Below are positions 33,448 to 43,382 of a DNA stretch of 64,000 bases, piece after piece. The position numbers and the translations under genes are program-made. Source of the stretch: Thiomonas arsenitoxydans (GTDB lineage: Bacteria; Pseudomonadota; Gammaproteobacteria; Burkholderiales; Burkholderiaceae_C); assembly GCF_000253115.1 (NCBI RefSeq), contig NC_014145.1, positions 2,542,001-2,606,000 of the forward strand. Reading direction: 5' to 3'. Within the stretch, counting starts at the first letter, position 1. Each line of letters starts with the position of its first letter. Under the pieces are notes generated by a model, which did no database searches, was not told where the DNA came from, and saw only the letters and a program-made list of their open reading frames with translations.

Positions 33448-34708
33448 AGCGCAAAGCCTGCGCCGGTTGCACCCGCGAGGCGCTCCAACTGGGATAAAGC
33501 GTGGCCAGCAGCGATAAGACCAGCGACGCTGCGGTGATGGTGGCGATGTCTGAAAAGCGCGGATCGCTGGGCATGGTGTGGATCAGGTACACGCTGCGCG
33601 GCAGGAACTGGGTGTGCAGCACGGTTTCGAGGAACGAGACAATGGGGTCGAGATTGAACGCAATCAGACAACCCAGCGCGACACCGGCGAAGGTGCCGAG
33701 AAAACCCGTCACCGCGCCCTGCAGCAGAAAGATGGACATGATGGAGCCGGGGCTCGCACCCTGCGTGCGCAGAATAGCGATATCGGCCAGCTTGTCGGTC
33801 ACCGTCATGACCAGGGTAGAGACGAGGTTGAACGCCGCCACCGCCACAATCATGGTGAGGATGATGAACATCATGCGCTTCTCGATCACCACGGCCTCGA
33901 ACCAGGTGCGGTTCTGCTCGGTCCAGGGTTGGGCCACGAGTTCGGGCGGCAGCACGCGCTGCAAGTCTTGCGCAATCTGCGGGGCGTCATTCATATTTCG
34001 CGTCTGCACGCGCAGCCCGGTGGGGCCTCCGGTGCGGAACAGCGCCGATGCGTCTTGCAGATTCACCAGCGCCAGAGTGCTGTCGTACTCGTAGTGCCCG
34101 ACATTGAAAATGCCCACCACCCGCAGGGTGCGCAGACGGGGAATCATGCCCGCCGGGGTGATGGAGCCGCTGGGCACCACCATGGTGATCTGGTCGCCCA
34201 CGCCAACCCCCAGCGCATTGGCCAGCTCGTTGCCCAGTACCACACCGAAGTCGCCCGGCTTGAGCGCGGCCAGACTGCCCGCCACCATGTGCTCGGGGAT
34301 CTGCGACACCTGGGTTTCTTCGCTCGGCTCCACCCCCCAGACCAGCACGCCCTGCAACTGACTGCCCTGCGCCACCAGCGCCTGACCTTGCACAAACGGC
34401 GCCACCCCGGTCACTGCCGGATTGCTTTTGACCTGCTGCGCCACGCCGCGCCAGTCGGGCAAGGCCTGACCATTGACATTGAGAATCTGGATGTGCGGAA
34501 TGACGTTGAGCATGCGGTCTCGCACCTCCTTCTGAAACCCGTTCATCACCGAGATGACCACGATCAGCGCGGCCACCCCGAGGGCGATGCCGCCGACGGA
34601 GACCGCAGAAATAAAGGAGATGAAGCCGTTGCGCCGACTGCGCCGCCCGCTGCGGGTATAGCGCCAACCGATAAGCAGCTCAAAAGGCCAGGAGAAGGAT
34701 GCAAACAT
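33440..34708 (-). CDS. lolC: Lipoprotein-releasing ABC transporter permease LolC/E
   Basis: A 422-residue FtsX/MacB-fold permease. The N-terminal region ELLIGWRYTRSGRRSRRNGF precedes the first segment (GIALGVAALIVVISVMNGFQ). A periplasmic domain of about 200 residues comes next, then three C-terminal segments (MIVAVAAFNLVSTLVMTVTD, GFLGTFAGVALGCLIAFNL, AASLVLSLLATLYPSWSASR). It frees mature lipoproteins from the inner membrane for LolA. The ATPase partner lolD is not adjacent and not elsewhere in the window, unlike the usual arrangement. Confidence 0.92.
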   Translation of the reverse strand: MFASFSWPFELLIGWRYTRSGRRSRRNGFISFISAVSVGGIALGVAALIVVISVMNGFQKEVRDRMLNVIPHIQILNVNGQALPDWRGVAQQVKSNPAVTGVAPFVQGQALVAQGSQLQGVLVWGVEPSEETQVSQIPEHMVAGSLAALKPGDFGVVLGNELANALGVGVGDQITMVVPSGSITPAGMIPRLRTLRVVGIFNVGHYEYDSTLALVNLQDASALFRTGGPTGLRVQTRNMNDAPQIAQDLQRVLPPELVAQPWTEQNRTWFEAVVIEKRMMFIILTMIVAVAAFNLVSTLVMTVTDKLADIAILRTQGASPGSIMSIFLLQGAVTGFLGTFAGVALGCLIAFNLDPIVSFLETVLHTQFLPRSVYLIHTMPSDPRFSDIATITAASLVLSLLATLYPSWSASRVQPAQALRYE

Positions 34709-34786
34709 AACTTCGCAGTGTAGGCGACGGCCGCAGGCAAGGCGGCGCGCGGGACATGTGGATTCGTGATGCCGGGCAAAGGCACA

Positions 34787-35884
34787 ATGTCGGTTTATCG
34801 CGTTTGCCTATCGCATCCCATGTTGCACGCCACCGCCCTGTCCGCCCTGCTCTGCTGGCTGGGATGCGCCGCCCTCATCGTGCTTGGTCGGCGCAGGCAT
34901 TTCGGCCTGGACGAAACCCAGGGCGTGCAGAAATGGCATCGCCACCCCACGCCGCGCACCGGCGGCTTCGCCCTGGCGCTGGGCCTGATGGTGGGCCTGC
35001 TGTGGCTCATGCACCTTACCTATGTCAGCGCGCCCGTCACAATCCGATTGGCTGTCGCCATTGCGCCGGTGCTGCTCGCCGGGGTGGTGGAAGACCTGCG
35101 CCGCCATGTGCCCCCCTTGTGGCGGGCGCTGGCCACGGTGATCGCCGCGGGGCTAGCGGTCTGGCTGCTTGAGGCCAGCGTCACCCGTCTGGGGCTGTGG
35201 CCGCTGGACGCTTGGATACACGCCTGGCCGGTGCTGGGTTGGCTCATCGCGCTCGTCGCCATCAGCGCCCTGCCGCATGCGGTCAATATGATCGACGGCT
35301 ACAACGGCCTGGCCGGCATGGTGAGCTTTATGATTTTTGGCGCCATCGGCTATGTGGCGTTCAAGGTCAGCGACCCGCTGATCATGGCGCTCAGCCTCGC
35401 CGCCATCGGCGCGCTGCTGGGCTTTTTGTTCTGGAACTGGCCGCGCGGCCAGATCTTCCTGGGCGATACCGGCGCTTATCTGCTCGGCTTCTGGATGGCG
35501 CTGCTCAGCGTATTGCTGGTGGCGCGCAACCCAGCCGTCTCACCCTGGTTCGCCCTCATGGTGCTGGCCTACCCGGTGTGGGAGTTGCTGTATTCGCTGT
35601 GGCGGCGCAAGTTTCGCCAACGCGCGGGCACAGCGCCCGATACGCTGCATCTGCATCATCTGGTCTACTGGCGGCTTACCCGCCTGCTCGACGAGGACGA
35701 TCATCCTGATCCGCGGCAACGCCGCAATGCGGCCACCTCGCCTTATCTCTGGGCCGTCGCGGCTTTCAGCGTGGGCCCGGCCATGCTGTGGTGGGGCAGC
35801 ACCCCCCTGCTCATGGCCTGCTGTGTGGGCTTCGTCACCCTCTATCTGCTGGCCTATCGCCTGCTGGTTCAGCGCCGCATCTGA
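34787..35884 (+). CDS. WecA/MraY-like undecaprenyl-phosphate sugar-1-phosphate transferase
   Basis: A polytopic glycosyltransferase-4 family protein of about 365 residues with about ten membrane segments. Conserved loops are HPTPRTGGFALALG, the acidic MIDGYNGLAGM, the Mg-site FLGDTGAYLLGF and LHLHHLVYWRL. It would move a sugar-1-phosphate to the lipid carrier to start O-antigen, capsule or a similar glycan. Start is uncertain: ATG at 34787 has AAAGG just upstream, and ATG codons at 34769 and 34820 are also in frame. It is divergent from lolC and converges with the NUDIX gene 12 bp away. I saw no other O-antigen genes here. Confidence 0.85.
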   Translation: MSVYRVCLSHPMLHATALSALLCWLGCAALIVLGRRRHFGLDETQGVQKWHRHPTPRTGGFALALGLMVGLLWLMHLTYVSAPVTIRLAVAIAPVLLAGVVEDLRRHVPPLWRALATVIAAGLAVWLLEASVTRLGLWPLDAWIHAWPVLGWLIALVAISALPHAVNMIDGYNGLAGMVSFMIFGAIGYVAFKVSDPLIMALSLAAIGALLGFLFWNWPRGQIFLGDTGAYLLGFWMALLSVLLVARNPAVSPWFALMVLAYPVWELLYSLWRRKFRQRAGTAPDTLHLHHLVYWRLTRLLDEDDHPDPRQRRNAATSPYLWAVAAFSVGPAMLWWGSTPLLMACCVGFVTLYLLAYRLLVQRRI

Positions 35885-35895
35885 GAGCTACAGCG

Positions 35896-36495
35896 TCAGG
35901 CCACGTCCTGCCAGTCGAAGTTCCAGGTGTTTTGCAGCAGTTTTTCCAGCCAGAACGCGCCGATCACGGTCTTGACGTCGGTGATCTGGCCATTGCGCAC
36001 CCAGTCGAGGGTGTCTTGCGGGCTGGCCTCGAAAACATCGAGCAGTTCGTTGTCGTCGAGCGATTGGCGACCTGCGACCAGGCCGCGCGCGAAAGCGAGA
36101 TGAATGGTTTCGTCGGAGTAGGAAATCGCGTTGTTGATCGGTCCGATATAGGCCCACTGCTTCGCGCTGTAGCCGGTTTCCTCGCGCAGTTCGCGCTGGG
36201 CACAAGCCAGCCAGCTCTCACCCGCGTCGAGTTTGCCCGCGGGAAACTCCACCATGACCCGCTGCATCGGCGTGCGGAACTGGCGCTCCATCAGCACCTT
36301 GCCGTTATCGAGCAGGGGAATGATCATCACCGCGCCGGAGTGGCGGATGTATTCGCGGGTCACCTGCGCGCCGTTGGCCAGCCGCACAAGATCGCGCGAA
36401 ATATTGAGGAAGGTGCCGCGAAACACCATCTCGCTGTCGAGCGTATGTTCGCGCAAGGCCGCTGCCTGCGGCACACGCGCCGGATCGCCGCTCAT
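35896..36495 (-). CDS. NUDIX hydrolase, ADP-ribose pyrophosphatase type
   Basis: A 199-residue NUDIX enzyme. The box GX5EX7REUXEEXGU is intact as GKLDAGESWLACAQRELREE followed by TGY, preceded by VMVEFPAGK as in ADP-ribose pyrophosphatases. It would hydrolyse ADP-ribose or similar nucleoside diphosphate derivatives. I place the start at ATG 36495, which overlaps the DUF2818 stop (ATGA); the frame is open further upstream, but that part is the shadow of DUF2818. Its position at the end of the nuo operon is usual in Burkholderiales. Confidence 0.92.
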   Translation of the reverse strand: MSGDPARVPQAAALREHTLDSEMVFRGTFLNISRDLVRLANGAQVTREYIRHSGAVMIIPLLDNGKVLMERQFRTPMQRVMVEFPAGKLDAGESWLACAQRELREETGYSAKQWAYIGPINNAISYSDETIHLAFARGLVAGRQSLDDNELLDVFEASPQDTLDWVRNGQITDVKTVIGAFWLEKLLQNTWNFDWQDVA

Positions 36496-36809
36496 GTGCG
36501 ACTCGGGGCCGGATGACGCTTGACCATGTAACGCAGCACATAACCCGGAAAGGCCAGCACCAGGAACATGGCGACAGAGACGGCATAGAACTCCCAATGC
36601 TGTGGATAGTTCTGGCCGATCCGCGCTTCGAGCGCCATTCCAATAAAGCCGACGACAAAGAACAGAATCAGCAGCTCAAGCAGACGTAGCCAGATCGACT
36701 TGGGGGTTTTTTTGAGCGGAATGACCAGGAAGAAGCGGTTGGAAACAAACGGTAGGTTGGCGGCGACGAACGCCAGAACGATAACCAACCAGATTGCGGA
36801 ATTCTGCAT
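36492..36809 (-). CDS. DUF2818 family small membrane protein
   Basis: A 105-residue protein with three hydrophobic segments: an N-terminal one ending FVAANLPFVSNR, a central LLELLILFFVVGFIGMALEA, and FYAVSVAMFLVLAFPGYVLR. This is the conserved DUF2818 protein found directly after nuoN in betaproteobacteria. Function is unknown; constant linkage to complex I suggests an assembly or accessory role. It is 12 bp after nuoN and overlaps the NUDIX gene by 4 bp. Confidence 0.88.
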   Translation of the reverse strand: MQNSAIWLVIVLAFVAANLPFVSNRFFLVIPLKKTPKSIWLRLLELLILFFVVGFIGMALEARIGQNYPQHWEFYAVSVAMFLVLAFPGYVLRYMVKRHPAPSRT

Positions 36810-36821
36810 AGGGAAACGCTT

Positions 36822-38288
36822 TCAGTGCAGGGTATTGGCGATGGCCTGATAACACAAGGTCATCAAACCACCGGGCATCAACCCAAGAAATAAAACCGCC
36901 AGACCATTGAGCGACAGCAGAGCACGCGCTCCGCCCACTCCACTTGCGCGCGAGGCCGAAAGCGCCGTGGGTGCATCAAAATACATCACCTTGATCACAC
37001 GAATGTAGTAATACGCACCGATGACCGAGAGGATGACCGAGTACACCACCAGCCAGACCCGCCCGGTATTGAGCAGAATGGTGAGCACTTCGAGCTTGGC
37101 ATAAAAACCAGCGAACGGCGGTATGCCAGCCAAAGAGAATAAAAGAAACGTCATGACACCTGCCATCCAGGGGTCAGTTTTGGCCAGACCGGCAAAATCG
37201 CGGATGTCTTCGGCCTCGAAACCTTCGCGCGCCAGCAGCAGAATCACGCCGAAGGTGCCCAGCGTGGTGAGCACGTAAATGACCATGTAGAACATCGCGC
37301 CGCTGTAGGCGGTGGAGGCGGAGAGCCCATTGCCGTTGAGCATGCCTGAGAGCAGCGCGAGGAGCACGAAGCCGATCTGGGCGATGGTGGAATACGCCAG
37401 CATGCGCTTGAGGTTGGTCTGCGCAATGGCTGCCAGATTACCCAGACCGATGGACAGCACCGCCAGCACCACCAGCATGCCCTGCCAGTCCATGGCCAGC
37501 GGGAACATGCCTTCCACCAGCAGACGAATCGCCATGGCGAAGGCCGCCAGCTTGGGGGCCGCGCCCACCATCAGCACCACCGCCGTGGGCGCGCCCTGAT
37601 AGACGTCGGGAATCCACATGTGGAAGGGCACAGCTCCGAGCTTGAACGCCAGACCTGCAACGATGAACACCACCCCGAGCACGAGCACGGCGCGGTTGAT
37701 CGGCTCGACCGCGATCATGCGGAAGATGGTGACCAGATCAAGCGAACCGGTGGCGCCATACAGCATCGACATGCCATAGAGCAGGAAACCCGAAGCCAAC
37801 GCGCCGAGGATGAAATATTTCATCGCCGCCTCGGTGGACTGCGTGTGATCGCGGCGCAGCGCGACCAGGGCGTAGAGCGCGAGCGAGAGCAGTTCCAGCC
37901 CCAGATAGATGGTCAGCAGGTTGTTTCCCGAGATCATGATGAACTGCCCGAGCAGAGACAGAAGCACCAGGCTGAACAACTCGCCGCCCCACATGCCGCG
38001 ATCCAGGGCGTAGCGCCGAGAGTAAACCAAGGTGACGATGGTGGCGATGACCGTGAAAAGCTTGAGCAGCATGGCCATCGGATCGACGATGAGTGCACGC
38101 GCCATGGCGAACTGCTGCATGCCCGAGGCGTAGTAAAGCCCGCAAAGCGCGCCGATGCCCACCAGTCCCAGCAGCGTCAGCCAATAGCTCACTCGGTGCT
38201 GCGCATCTTTGACGAACAGGTCGACGAGCATGACCACGCAGGCCAGCACGAGCAGGAGAATTTCCGGATAAATGGCGATCCAGTTCAT
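36822..38288 (-). CDS. nuoN: NADH-quinone oxidoreductase subunit N
   Basis: A 488-residue antiporter-like membrane subunit of complex I. The start MNWIAIYPEILLLVLACVVM at 38288 is typical; the longer frame to 38393 lies inside nuoM. Conserved parts are the Lys- and His-containing channel helices AGLAFKLGAVPFHMWIPDVY and LKRMLAYSTIAQIGFVL. It is one of three proton-translocating modules with NuoL and NuoM, 11 bp after nuoM. Confidence 0.96.
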   Translation of the reverse strand: MNWIAIYPEILLLVLACVVMLVDLFVKDAQHRVSYWLTLLGLVGIGALCGLYYASGMQQFAMARALIVDPMAMLLKLFTVIATIVTLVYSRRYALDRGMWGGELFSLVLLSLLGQFIMISGNNLLTIYLGLELLSLALYALVALRRDHTQSTEAAMKYFILGALASGFLLYGMSMLYGATGSLDLVTIFRMIAVEPINRAVLVLGVVFIVAGLAFKLGAVPFHMWIPDVYQGAPTAVVLMVGAAPKLAAFAMAIRLLVEGMFPLAMDWQGMLVVLAVLSIGLGNLAAIAQTNLKRMLAYSTIAQIGFVLLALLSGMLNGNGLSASTAYSGAMFYMVIYVLTTLGTFGVILLLAREGFEAEDIRDFAGLAKTDPWMAGVMTFLLFSLAGIPPFAGFYAKLEVLTILLNTGRVWLVVYSVILSVIGAYYYIRVIKVMYFDAPTALSASRASGVGGARALLSLNGLAVLFLGLMPGGLMTLCYQAIANTLH

Positions 38289-38299
38289 GGCGGTTGTTG

Positions 38300-39784
38300 T
38301 CACTGCAATTTGGAAGACGCCGCAAACTGCAGCAGATGTTGCACCGAAGCCTGCATCGGATCGGTGAAGAATTTGGGATACACGCCCATCCACAGCACCG
38401 CGCCGACCAGCACGGCGAGCATGAAGAATTCACGGGCGCCGATGTCCTTGAGCGCGGCTACATGGTCATTGCCCACCGGCCCGAAATACACCCGCTTGAT
38501 CATCCACAAGGTATAGCTCGCAGCCAGAATGAGCGTGGTCGCGGCCAGCAGGCCGATCCAGAAATTGAATTTCACCGCAGCCAGAATCACCATCCACTCG
38601 CCGACAAAACCGCTGGTGCCCGGCAAGCCGGCGTTGGCCATGCCGAACAGCACGGCCAGCGCGGCGAACTTGGGCATGGTGTTGGTCACTCCGCCGTAAT
38701 CGGCAATCTGGCGGGTGTGCATGCGGTCATACAGCACCCCGATGGTCAGGAACATGGCGCCGGAAATGAAACCATGCGAGATCATCTGCACCAACCCGCC
38801 CTGCACACCCAGGTCGGAGAACAGGAAAAAGCCCAGAGTGACAAACCCCATGTGCGCGATGGATGAATACGCCACCAGCTTTTTCATGTCGGCCTGCACC
38901 AGAGCGACAAAACCGATGTAAATCACCGCAATGAGCGACAAGGCGATCATGACCGGCGCGAGCGCATGGCTGGCATCAGGCAGCATGGGCAGAGAGAAGC
39001 GGATGAAACCGTAGGCGCCGAGCTTGAGCATGATGGCCGCCAGAATCACCGAGCCGCCGGTGGGCGCTTCAACGTGCGCATCCGGCAGCCAGGTGTGCAC
39101 CGGCCACATCGGAATCTTCACCGCGAAGGCGAAGAAAAAGGCGATGAAAATGAAAATCTGCGCCGTCATCGACAGCGGCACGTGGTACCAGTTGGCGATG
39201 TCGAAACTTCCGCCCGACTGCAGGTAAAGATAGATCAGCGCCACCAGCATGAGCAGCGAACCAGCCAGGGTGTAGAGGAAGAACTTGAACGCGGCATACA
39301 CCCGCCGCGGCCCGCCCCAGATGCCGATGATCAGATACATCGGAATGAGCGTGGCCTCGAAGAACACATAGAACAGCAGGGCATCGGTCGCGGCAAACAC
39401 GCCGATCATCAGGCCCGACAGAATGAGGAAAGCGCCGAGATAAAGGCTGACGCGATCTTTGATGACCTCCCAGGCGCTGATGATCACGATCACAGTCATC
39501 AAAGCGGTCAGCGGCACGAACCACAGCGACACACCGTCGATACCCAGCGCGTAATTGATGTTGAAAGGCCGAATCCAGGGCACGGACTCGACAAACTGCA
39601 TGCCCGCCTGGGCGTTGTCGAAGCCGGTGATCAGCGGCAGGGTGATGAGAAAGGAGATCAGCGAGCCGATCAGCGCCAGCCAGCGCGCCGCCGCAGCGCG
39701 TTGCTCGCCCTGAACAAAGAGCAGCAAGACACCGAAGGCGATGGGAATCCAGATGGACAGACTGAGCAAAGGGAGAGATTGCAT
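38300..39784 (-). CDS. nuoM: NADH-quinone oxidoreductase subunit M
   Basis: A 494-residue proton-pumping subunit of about 14 segments. Signature stretches are GIDGVSLWFVPLTALM, the helix with the essential Glu in FYVFFEATLIPMYLIIG, KIPMWPVHTWLPDAHVEAP, and MKKLVAYSSIAHMGFV. It is 20 bp after nuoL in the operon, and its length and order are normal. Confidence 0.97.
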   Translation of the reverse strand: MQSLPLLSLSIWIPIAFGVLLLFVQGEQRAAAARWLALIGSLISFLITLPLITGFDNAQAGMQFVESVPWIRPFNINYALGIDGVSLWFVPLTALMTVIVIISAWEVIKDRVSLYLGAFLILSGLMIGVFAATDALLFYVFFEATLIPMYLIIGIWGGPRRVYAAFKFFLYTLAGSLLMLVALIYLYLQSGGSFDIANWYHVPLSMTAQIFIFIAFFFAFAVKIPMWPVHTWLPDAHVEAPTGGSVILAAIMLKLGAYGFIRFSLPMLPDASHALAPVMIALSLIAVIYIGFVALVQADMKKLVAYSSIAHMGFVTLGFFLFSDLGVQGGLVQMISHGFISGAMFLTIGVLYDRMHTRQIADYGGVTNTMPKFAALAVLFGMANAGLPGTSGFVGEWMVILAAVKFNFWIGLLAATTLILAASYTLWMIKRVYFGPVGNDHVAALKDIGAREFFMLAVLVGAVLWMGVYPKFFTDPMQASVQHLLQFAASSKLQ

Positions 39785-39804
39785 GCTTGTATCGCGCTTC
39801 GCTG

Positions 39805-41835
39805 TTATCGGATGAACCAGCCGGACAACAGCTTGCCCGGAACAAAATAGCCCATGAACACCACCACGCCGGCAATCATCGCCAGGGCGTAGTAATAGAT
39901 GTAGCCGGTCTGCAGCAGGCGCACCACCCGTGCTGTCCAGCCGACCACGCGCGCCGTACCGTTGACCAGCAGACCATCGATCAGACCCACATCACCGCCT
40001 TTCCACAGGCCCGTGCCCAGCAGCCGCATGCCAGACGCCAGCACGTTCTGGTTGAACCAGTCGAAGAAGTAATTGTTTTCGAGCACGGTATAGATCGGCC
40101 CCAGCATGCGCCGCACAGCCTGCGGGAAGCGCAGGTTCACCATATAGCCGTAGTAGGCCGTGGCAATGCCGGCAAGCGCCAGCCACAGCGGCATCGACAA
40201 CAAGCCGTGAATCATCATCTGAATCTGGCCGTGCCAGTGCTCAGCGAGATCCCGCATGGCCGGATGGGCCGCCGCGTTGACAAAAATAGAGTTCCCGAAA
40301 AAGTGCCCGTACAGCAGCGGCTGAATGAAAAGATAGCCTGCGAGGACGGACGGAATGGCCAGCATGATGAGCGGCACCGTCACCACCCACGGCGACTCGT
40401 GCGGCTCGTGAGCGCCATCGTGTCCGTGATCCTGCGCATGATCATGTCCATGCGCATCGTGCGCCACGTGCCGGAAGCGCTCTTCGCCATGGAACACCAT
40501 GAAATACATGCGGAAGGTGTAGAGCGCGGTAACGAACACACTGGAGAGCACGGCGAAGTAAGCAAAGCCCGCTCCCGGCAGATCGCTGGCATGCACCGCC
40601 TCGATGATGCTGTCTTTGGAGAAAAAGCCAGCGAACGGCGGAATGCCGCTGAGCGCCAGACCGCCGATCAGGAAGGTGATCCAGGTGATGGGCATGTATT
40701 TGCGCAGACCGCCCATATGGCGCATGTCCTGGTCATGGTGCATGCCGATGATCACCGAGCCCGCCGCGAGGAACAGCAAAGCCTTGAAGAACGCATGGGT
40801 CATCAGGTGGAAAATCGCTACCGAGTAGGCCGAAGCCCCCAGCGCCACGGTCATGTAGCCGAGCTGCGATAGGGTGGAGTAGGCAATGACCCGCTTGATG
40901 TCGGTTTGCACCACGCCCAGGATGCCCATGAACAGCGCGGTGATGGCGCCGATGACCAAAATGAAAGACAGCGCAGTGTTCGACAACTCGAACAGCGGCG
41001 ACATGCGCGCCACCATGAAAATACCCGCCGTAACCATGGTGGCAGCGTGGATGAGCGCCGAGATCGGCGTCGGGCCTTCCATCGAATCGGGCAGCCAGAC
41101 ATGCAGCGGGAACTGCGCGCTCTTGCCCATGGCGCCGATGAACAGAGAGATGCACGCCACCGTGATCAGCATCCAGTCGGTGCCCGGCAGATGCAACAGC
41201 GCCAGCTCCGGCCCCTTGGCGAAAATTTCGGTGTAGTTCAGGCTGCCGGTGTAGGCCGCCAGCAGACCAATGCCCAGAATGAAGCCGAAGTCGCCCACGC
41301 GGTTGACGATGAAGGCCTTCATATTGGCGAAAACCGCCGTGGGCCGCGTGTACCAGAAGCCGATCAGCAGATAAGACACCAGGCCCACCGCCTCCCAGCC
41401 GAAGAACAACTGCAGCATGTTGTTGCTCATCACCAGCATCAGCATGGAGAAGGTGAAGAGCGAGATGTAGCTGAAAAAGCGCTGGTAGCCGTCGTCATCG
41501 GCCATGTAGCCGATGGTGTAGATGTGCACCGCGAGCGAGACGAACGTGACGACAGCCATCATCAGCGCCGACAGGCCGTCGATCATGAAACCGACTTCCA
41601 TGTGCAACTTGCCCACCACCATCCACTCATAAATCGTGGCGTTGAAACGGGCACCGTTGATGACGTCGTTGAGGACGATGAGCGACAGCACGAAAGACAG
41701 GCCGACCGAGAGCGTGGTCAGCCAGTGCGAAGCCGATCGGCCGATGCTTCGGCCGAACAGACCGACGATGATGGACGAGACGAGAGGCGCCAGTGCGATG
41801 ACCAGCAGCAAGGTGGGATTCAGCGTGGCTTGCAT
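39805..41835 (-). CDS. nuoL: NADH-quinone oxidoreductase subunit L
   Basis: A 676-residue distal proton-pumping subunit. Visible signatures are FMIDGLSALMMAVVTFVSLA, FFGWEAVGLVSYLLIGFW, AQFPLHVWLPDSMEGPTPIS and IKRVIAYSTLSQLGYM. A His-rich soluble loop (about 445-470, several HDH repeats) precedes the C-terminal lateral helix. It begins 3 bp after nuoK. The His-rich loop is common in this subunit and is not evidence for metal transport. Confidence 0.97.
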   Translation of the reverse strand: MQATLNPTLLLVIALAPLVSSIIVGLFGRSIGRSASHWLTTLSVGLSFVLSLIVLNDVINGARFNATIYEWMVVGKLHMEVGFMIDGLSALMMAVVTFVSLAVHIYTIGYMADDDGYQRFFSYISLFTFSMLMLVMSNNMLQLFFGWEAVGLVSYLLIGFWYTRPTAVFANMKAFIVNRVGDFGFILGIGLLAAYTGSLNYTEIFAKGPELALLHLPGTDWMLITVACISLFIGAMGKSAQFPLHVWLPDSMEGPTPISALIHAATMVTAGIFMVARMSPLFELSNTALSFILVIGAITALFMGILGVVQTDIKRVIAYSTLSQLGYMTVALGASAYSVAIFHLMTHAFFKALLFLAAGSVIIGMHHDQDMRHMGGLRKYMPITWITFLIGGLALSGIPPFAGFFSKDSIIEAVHASDLPGAGFAYFAVLSSVFVTALYTFRMYFMVFHGEERFRHVAHDAHGHDHAQDHGHDGAHEPHESPWVVTVPLIMLAIPSVLAGYLFIQPLLYGHFFGNSIFVNAAAHPAMRDLAEHWHGQIQMMIHGLLSMPLWLALAGIATAYYGYMVNLRFPQAVRRMLGPIYTVLENNYFFDWFNQNVLASGMRLLGTGLWKGGDVGLIDGLLVNGTARVVGWTARVVRLLQTGYIYYYALAMIAGVVVFMGYFVPGKLLSGWFIR

Positions 41836-41838
41836 CGA

Positions 41839-42153
41839 TCAGCCCTTGAGTTGGTCGAGATCCTCGACGTCGATGGTGTTGAGGTTGCGGAACAGCACCA
41901 CCAGAATGGCCAGACCGATGGCCGACTCCGCCGCAGCGACGGTGAGGATGAAGAACACGAACACCTGTCCGCCAAAATCCTGCAGGTAGTGCGAGAAGGC
42001 GATGAAATTCAGGTTCACCGCCAGCAGCATGAGCTCAATGGCCATGAGGATGACGATGAGATTGCGGCGATTGAGAAAAATGCCGACGACCGAGATAGCG
42101 AACAGAATGGCGCCGAGCACCAGGTAATGCGCCAGGGTGAGTGAACCGAGCAT
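41839..42153 (-). CDS. nuoK: NADH-quinone oxidoreductase subunit K
   Basis: A 104-residue three-helix subunit with the conserved membrane Glu residues in [20 protein letters not shown] and [18 protein letters not shown]. It helps couple quinone reduction to proton movement. It lies 3 bp after nuoJ. Confidence 0.97.
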   Translation of the reverse strand: MLGSLTLAHYLVLGAILFAISVVGIFLNRRNLIVILMAIELMLLAVNLNFIAFSHYLQDFGGQVFVFFILTVAAAESAIGLAILVVLFRNLNTIDVEDLDQLKG

Positions 42154-42156
42154 GGC

Positions 42157-42786
42157 TTACTCCTTGGGTTGGGCGGGCATGGATACAAGCCGCACGCGGT
42201 CTGCGCGGCGGGCCTTGATCTGCTCGGAAGCCGGCATATGCCGCACATCCTTGCGTCGGCGCAACGTGAGCGCGATGGCCGCGATGATGGCCACGAGCAA
42301 AATGACCGCCGCAATTTCCACCGCGAACAGGTATTGCGAATACAGCACCACGCCCAGCGCGCGGGTGTTGGACAGATGGGTGAGGGGATTGTCGGCAGAG
42401 GCCGCTGCCCCGACCTGCGCAGCGCGCGTCATGCCGCCAATCTGGAAGCCCTGCATCAGCACGGCGGCCATTTCCAGCACGATGAGCACGCCCACGAGCG
42501 CTGCGACTGGAAAGTAACGCCAGAACCCCTTGCGAATGCTGTCGAGGTTGATGTCGAGCATCATCACCACAAAGAGGAACAGCACCATCACCGCGCCGAC
42601 GTACACCAGCACCAGCACGATGGCGAGAAACTCGGCGCGCAGCAGCAGCCAGATAGCCGACATCTGGAAGAACGCCAGCACCAGATAAAGCGCGGAGTGC
42701 ACCGGGTTACGCGCCGTGATCACTCGCAGCGCGGCAAACAGCAGCACGGCGGAGAACAGGTAGAACAGGATGGTTTGAACGTCCAT
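42157..42786 (-). CDS. nuoJ: NADH-quinone oxidoreductase subunit J
   Basis: A 209-residue membrane subunit with five helices, including the conserved LVYVGAVMVLFLFVVMMLDI. I use ATG 42786 (MDVQTILFYLFS); the frame opens ten codons earlier without support. A 98 bp spacer separates it from nuoI, the second largest gap within the operon; I see no obvious promoter there. Confidence 0.95.
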   Translation of the reverse strand: MDVQTILFYLFSAVLLFAALRVITARNPVHSALYLVLAFFQMSAIWLLLRAEFLAIVLVLVYVGAVMVLFLFVVMMLDINLDSIRKGFWRYFPVAALVGVLIVLEMAAVLMQGFQIGGMTRAAQVGAAASADNPLTHLSNTRALGVVLYSQYLFAVEIAAVILLVAIIAAIALTLRRRKDVRHMPASEQIKARRADRVRLVSMPAQPKE

Positions 42787-42884
42787 GGTCACAACAAGGG
42801 CCTTGCCGCAGCGCAAGCCGTCGGCCTAGAAACAGTGGGGACAATCGCCAGAGCCCGCCCATGACTTGCGGCGGGCTTCAGCGA

Positions 42885-43373
42885 TCAGCGGTATGGGGCG
42901 TCGGCCTCCTTGGTGGCGGCGATGTCTTTTTCATAGCGGTCTCCCACGGCCAGCAGCATCTCTTTGGTGAAGTAGAGATCGCCACGCTTTTCACCGTGGT
43001 ATTCAAAAATCGAGGTTTCGACGATGGAGTCGACCGGGCAGCTTTCTTCGCACAGCCCGCAGAAAATGCACTTGGTCAGATCGATGTCGTAGCGGGTGGT
43101 GCGGCGGGTGCCATCGTCACGCTGCTCCGATTCGATGGTGATGGCCAGCGCCGGGCACACCGCTTCGCACAGCTTGCAGGCGATGCAACGCTCTTCGCCA
43201 TTGGGATAACGGCGCAGCGCATGCAGGCCACGAAAACGCGGCGACAGCGGCGTCTTCTCTTCGGGATACTGCACCGTGATCTTGCTCTTGAAGGCGTATT
43301 TGCCCGTCAGAGCCAGACCCTTGAAGAGTTCGACCAGAAAAAAGCTGTTGAAGGTGTCACGCAAAGCGGCCAT
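42885..43373 (-). CDS. nuoI: NADH-quinone oxidoreductase subunit I (two 4Fe-4S clusters)
   Basis: A 162-residue ferredoxin-like subunit carrying clusters N6a and N6b. Both CxxCxxCxxxCP motifs are intact: [12 protein letters not shown] and [12 protein letters not shown]. It passes electrons from the peripheral arm to NuoB. It starts 9 bp after nuoH. Confidence 0.98.
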   Translation of the reverse strand: MAALRDTFNSFFLVELFKGLALTGKYAFKSKITVQYPEEKTPLSPRFRGLHALRRYPNGEERCIACKLCEAVCPALAITIESEQRDDGTRRTTRYDIDLTKCIFCGLCEESCPVDSIVETSIFEYHGEKRGDLYFTKEMLLAVGDRYEKDIAATKEADAPYR

Positions 43374-43382
43374 GGTTCTGCC

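Noticed and set aside
40380..40500. His-rich stretch of nuoL as a possible metal-binding insertion
   Set aside because: His-rich loops of this type occur in NuoL at the same place in many betaproteobacteria, so it is not a novel domain.
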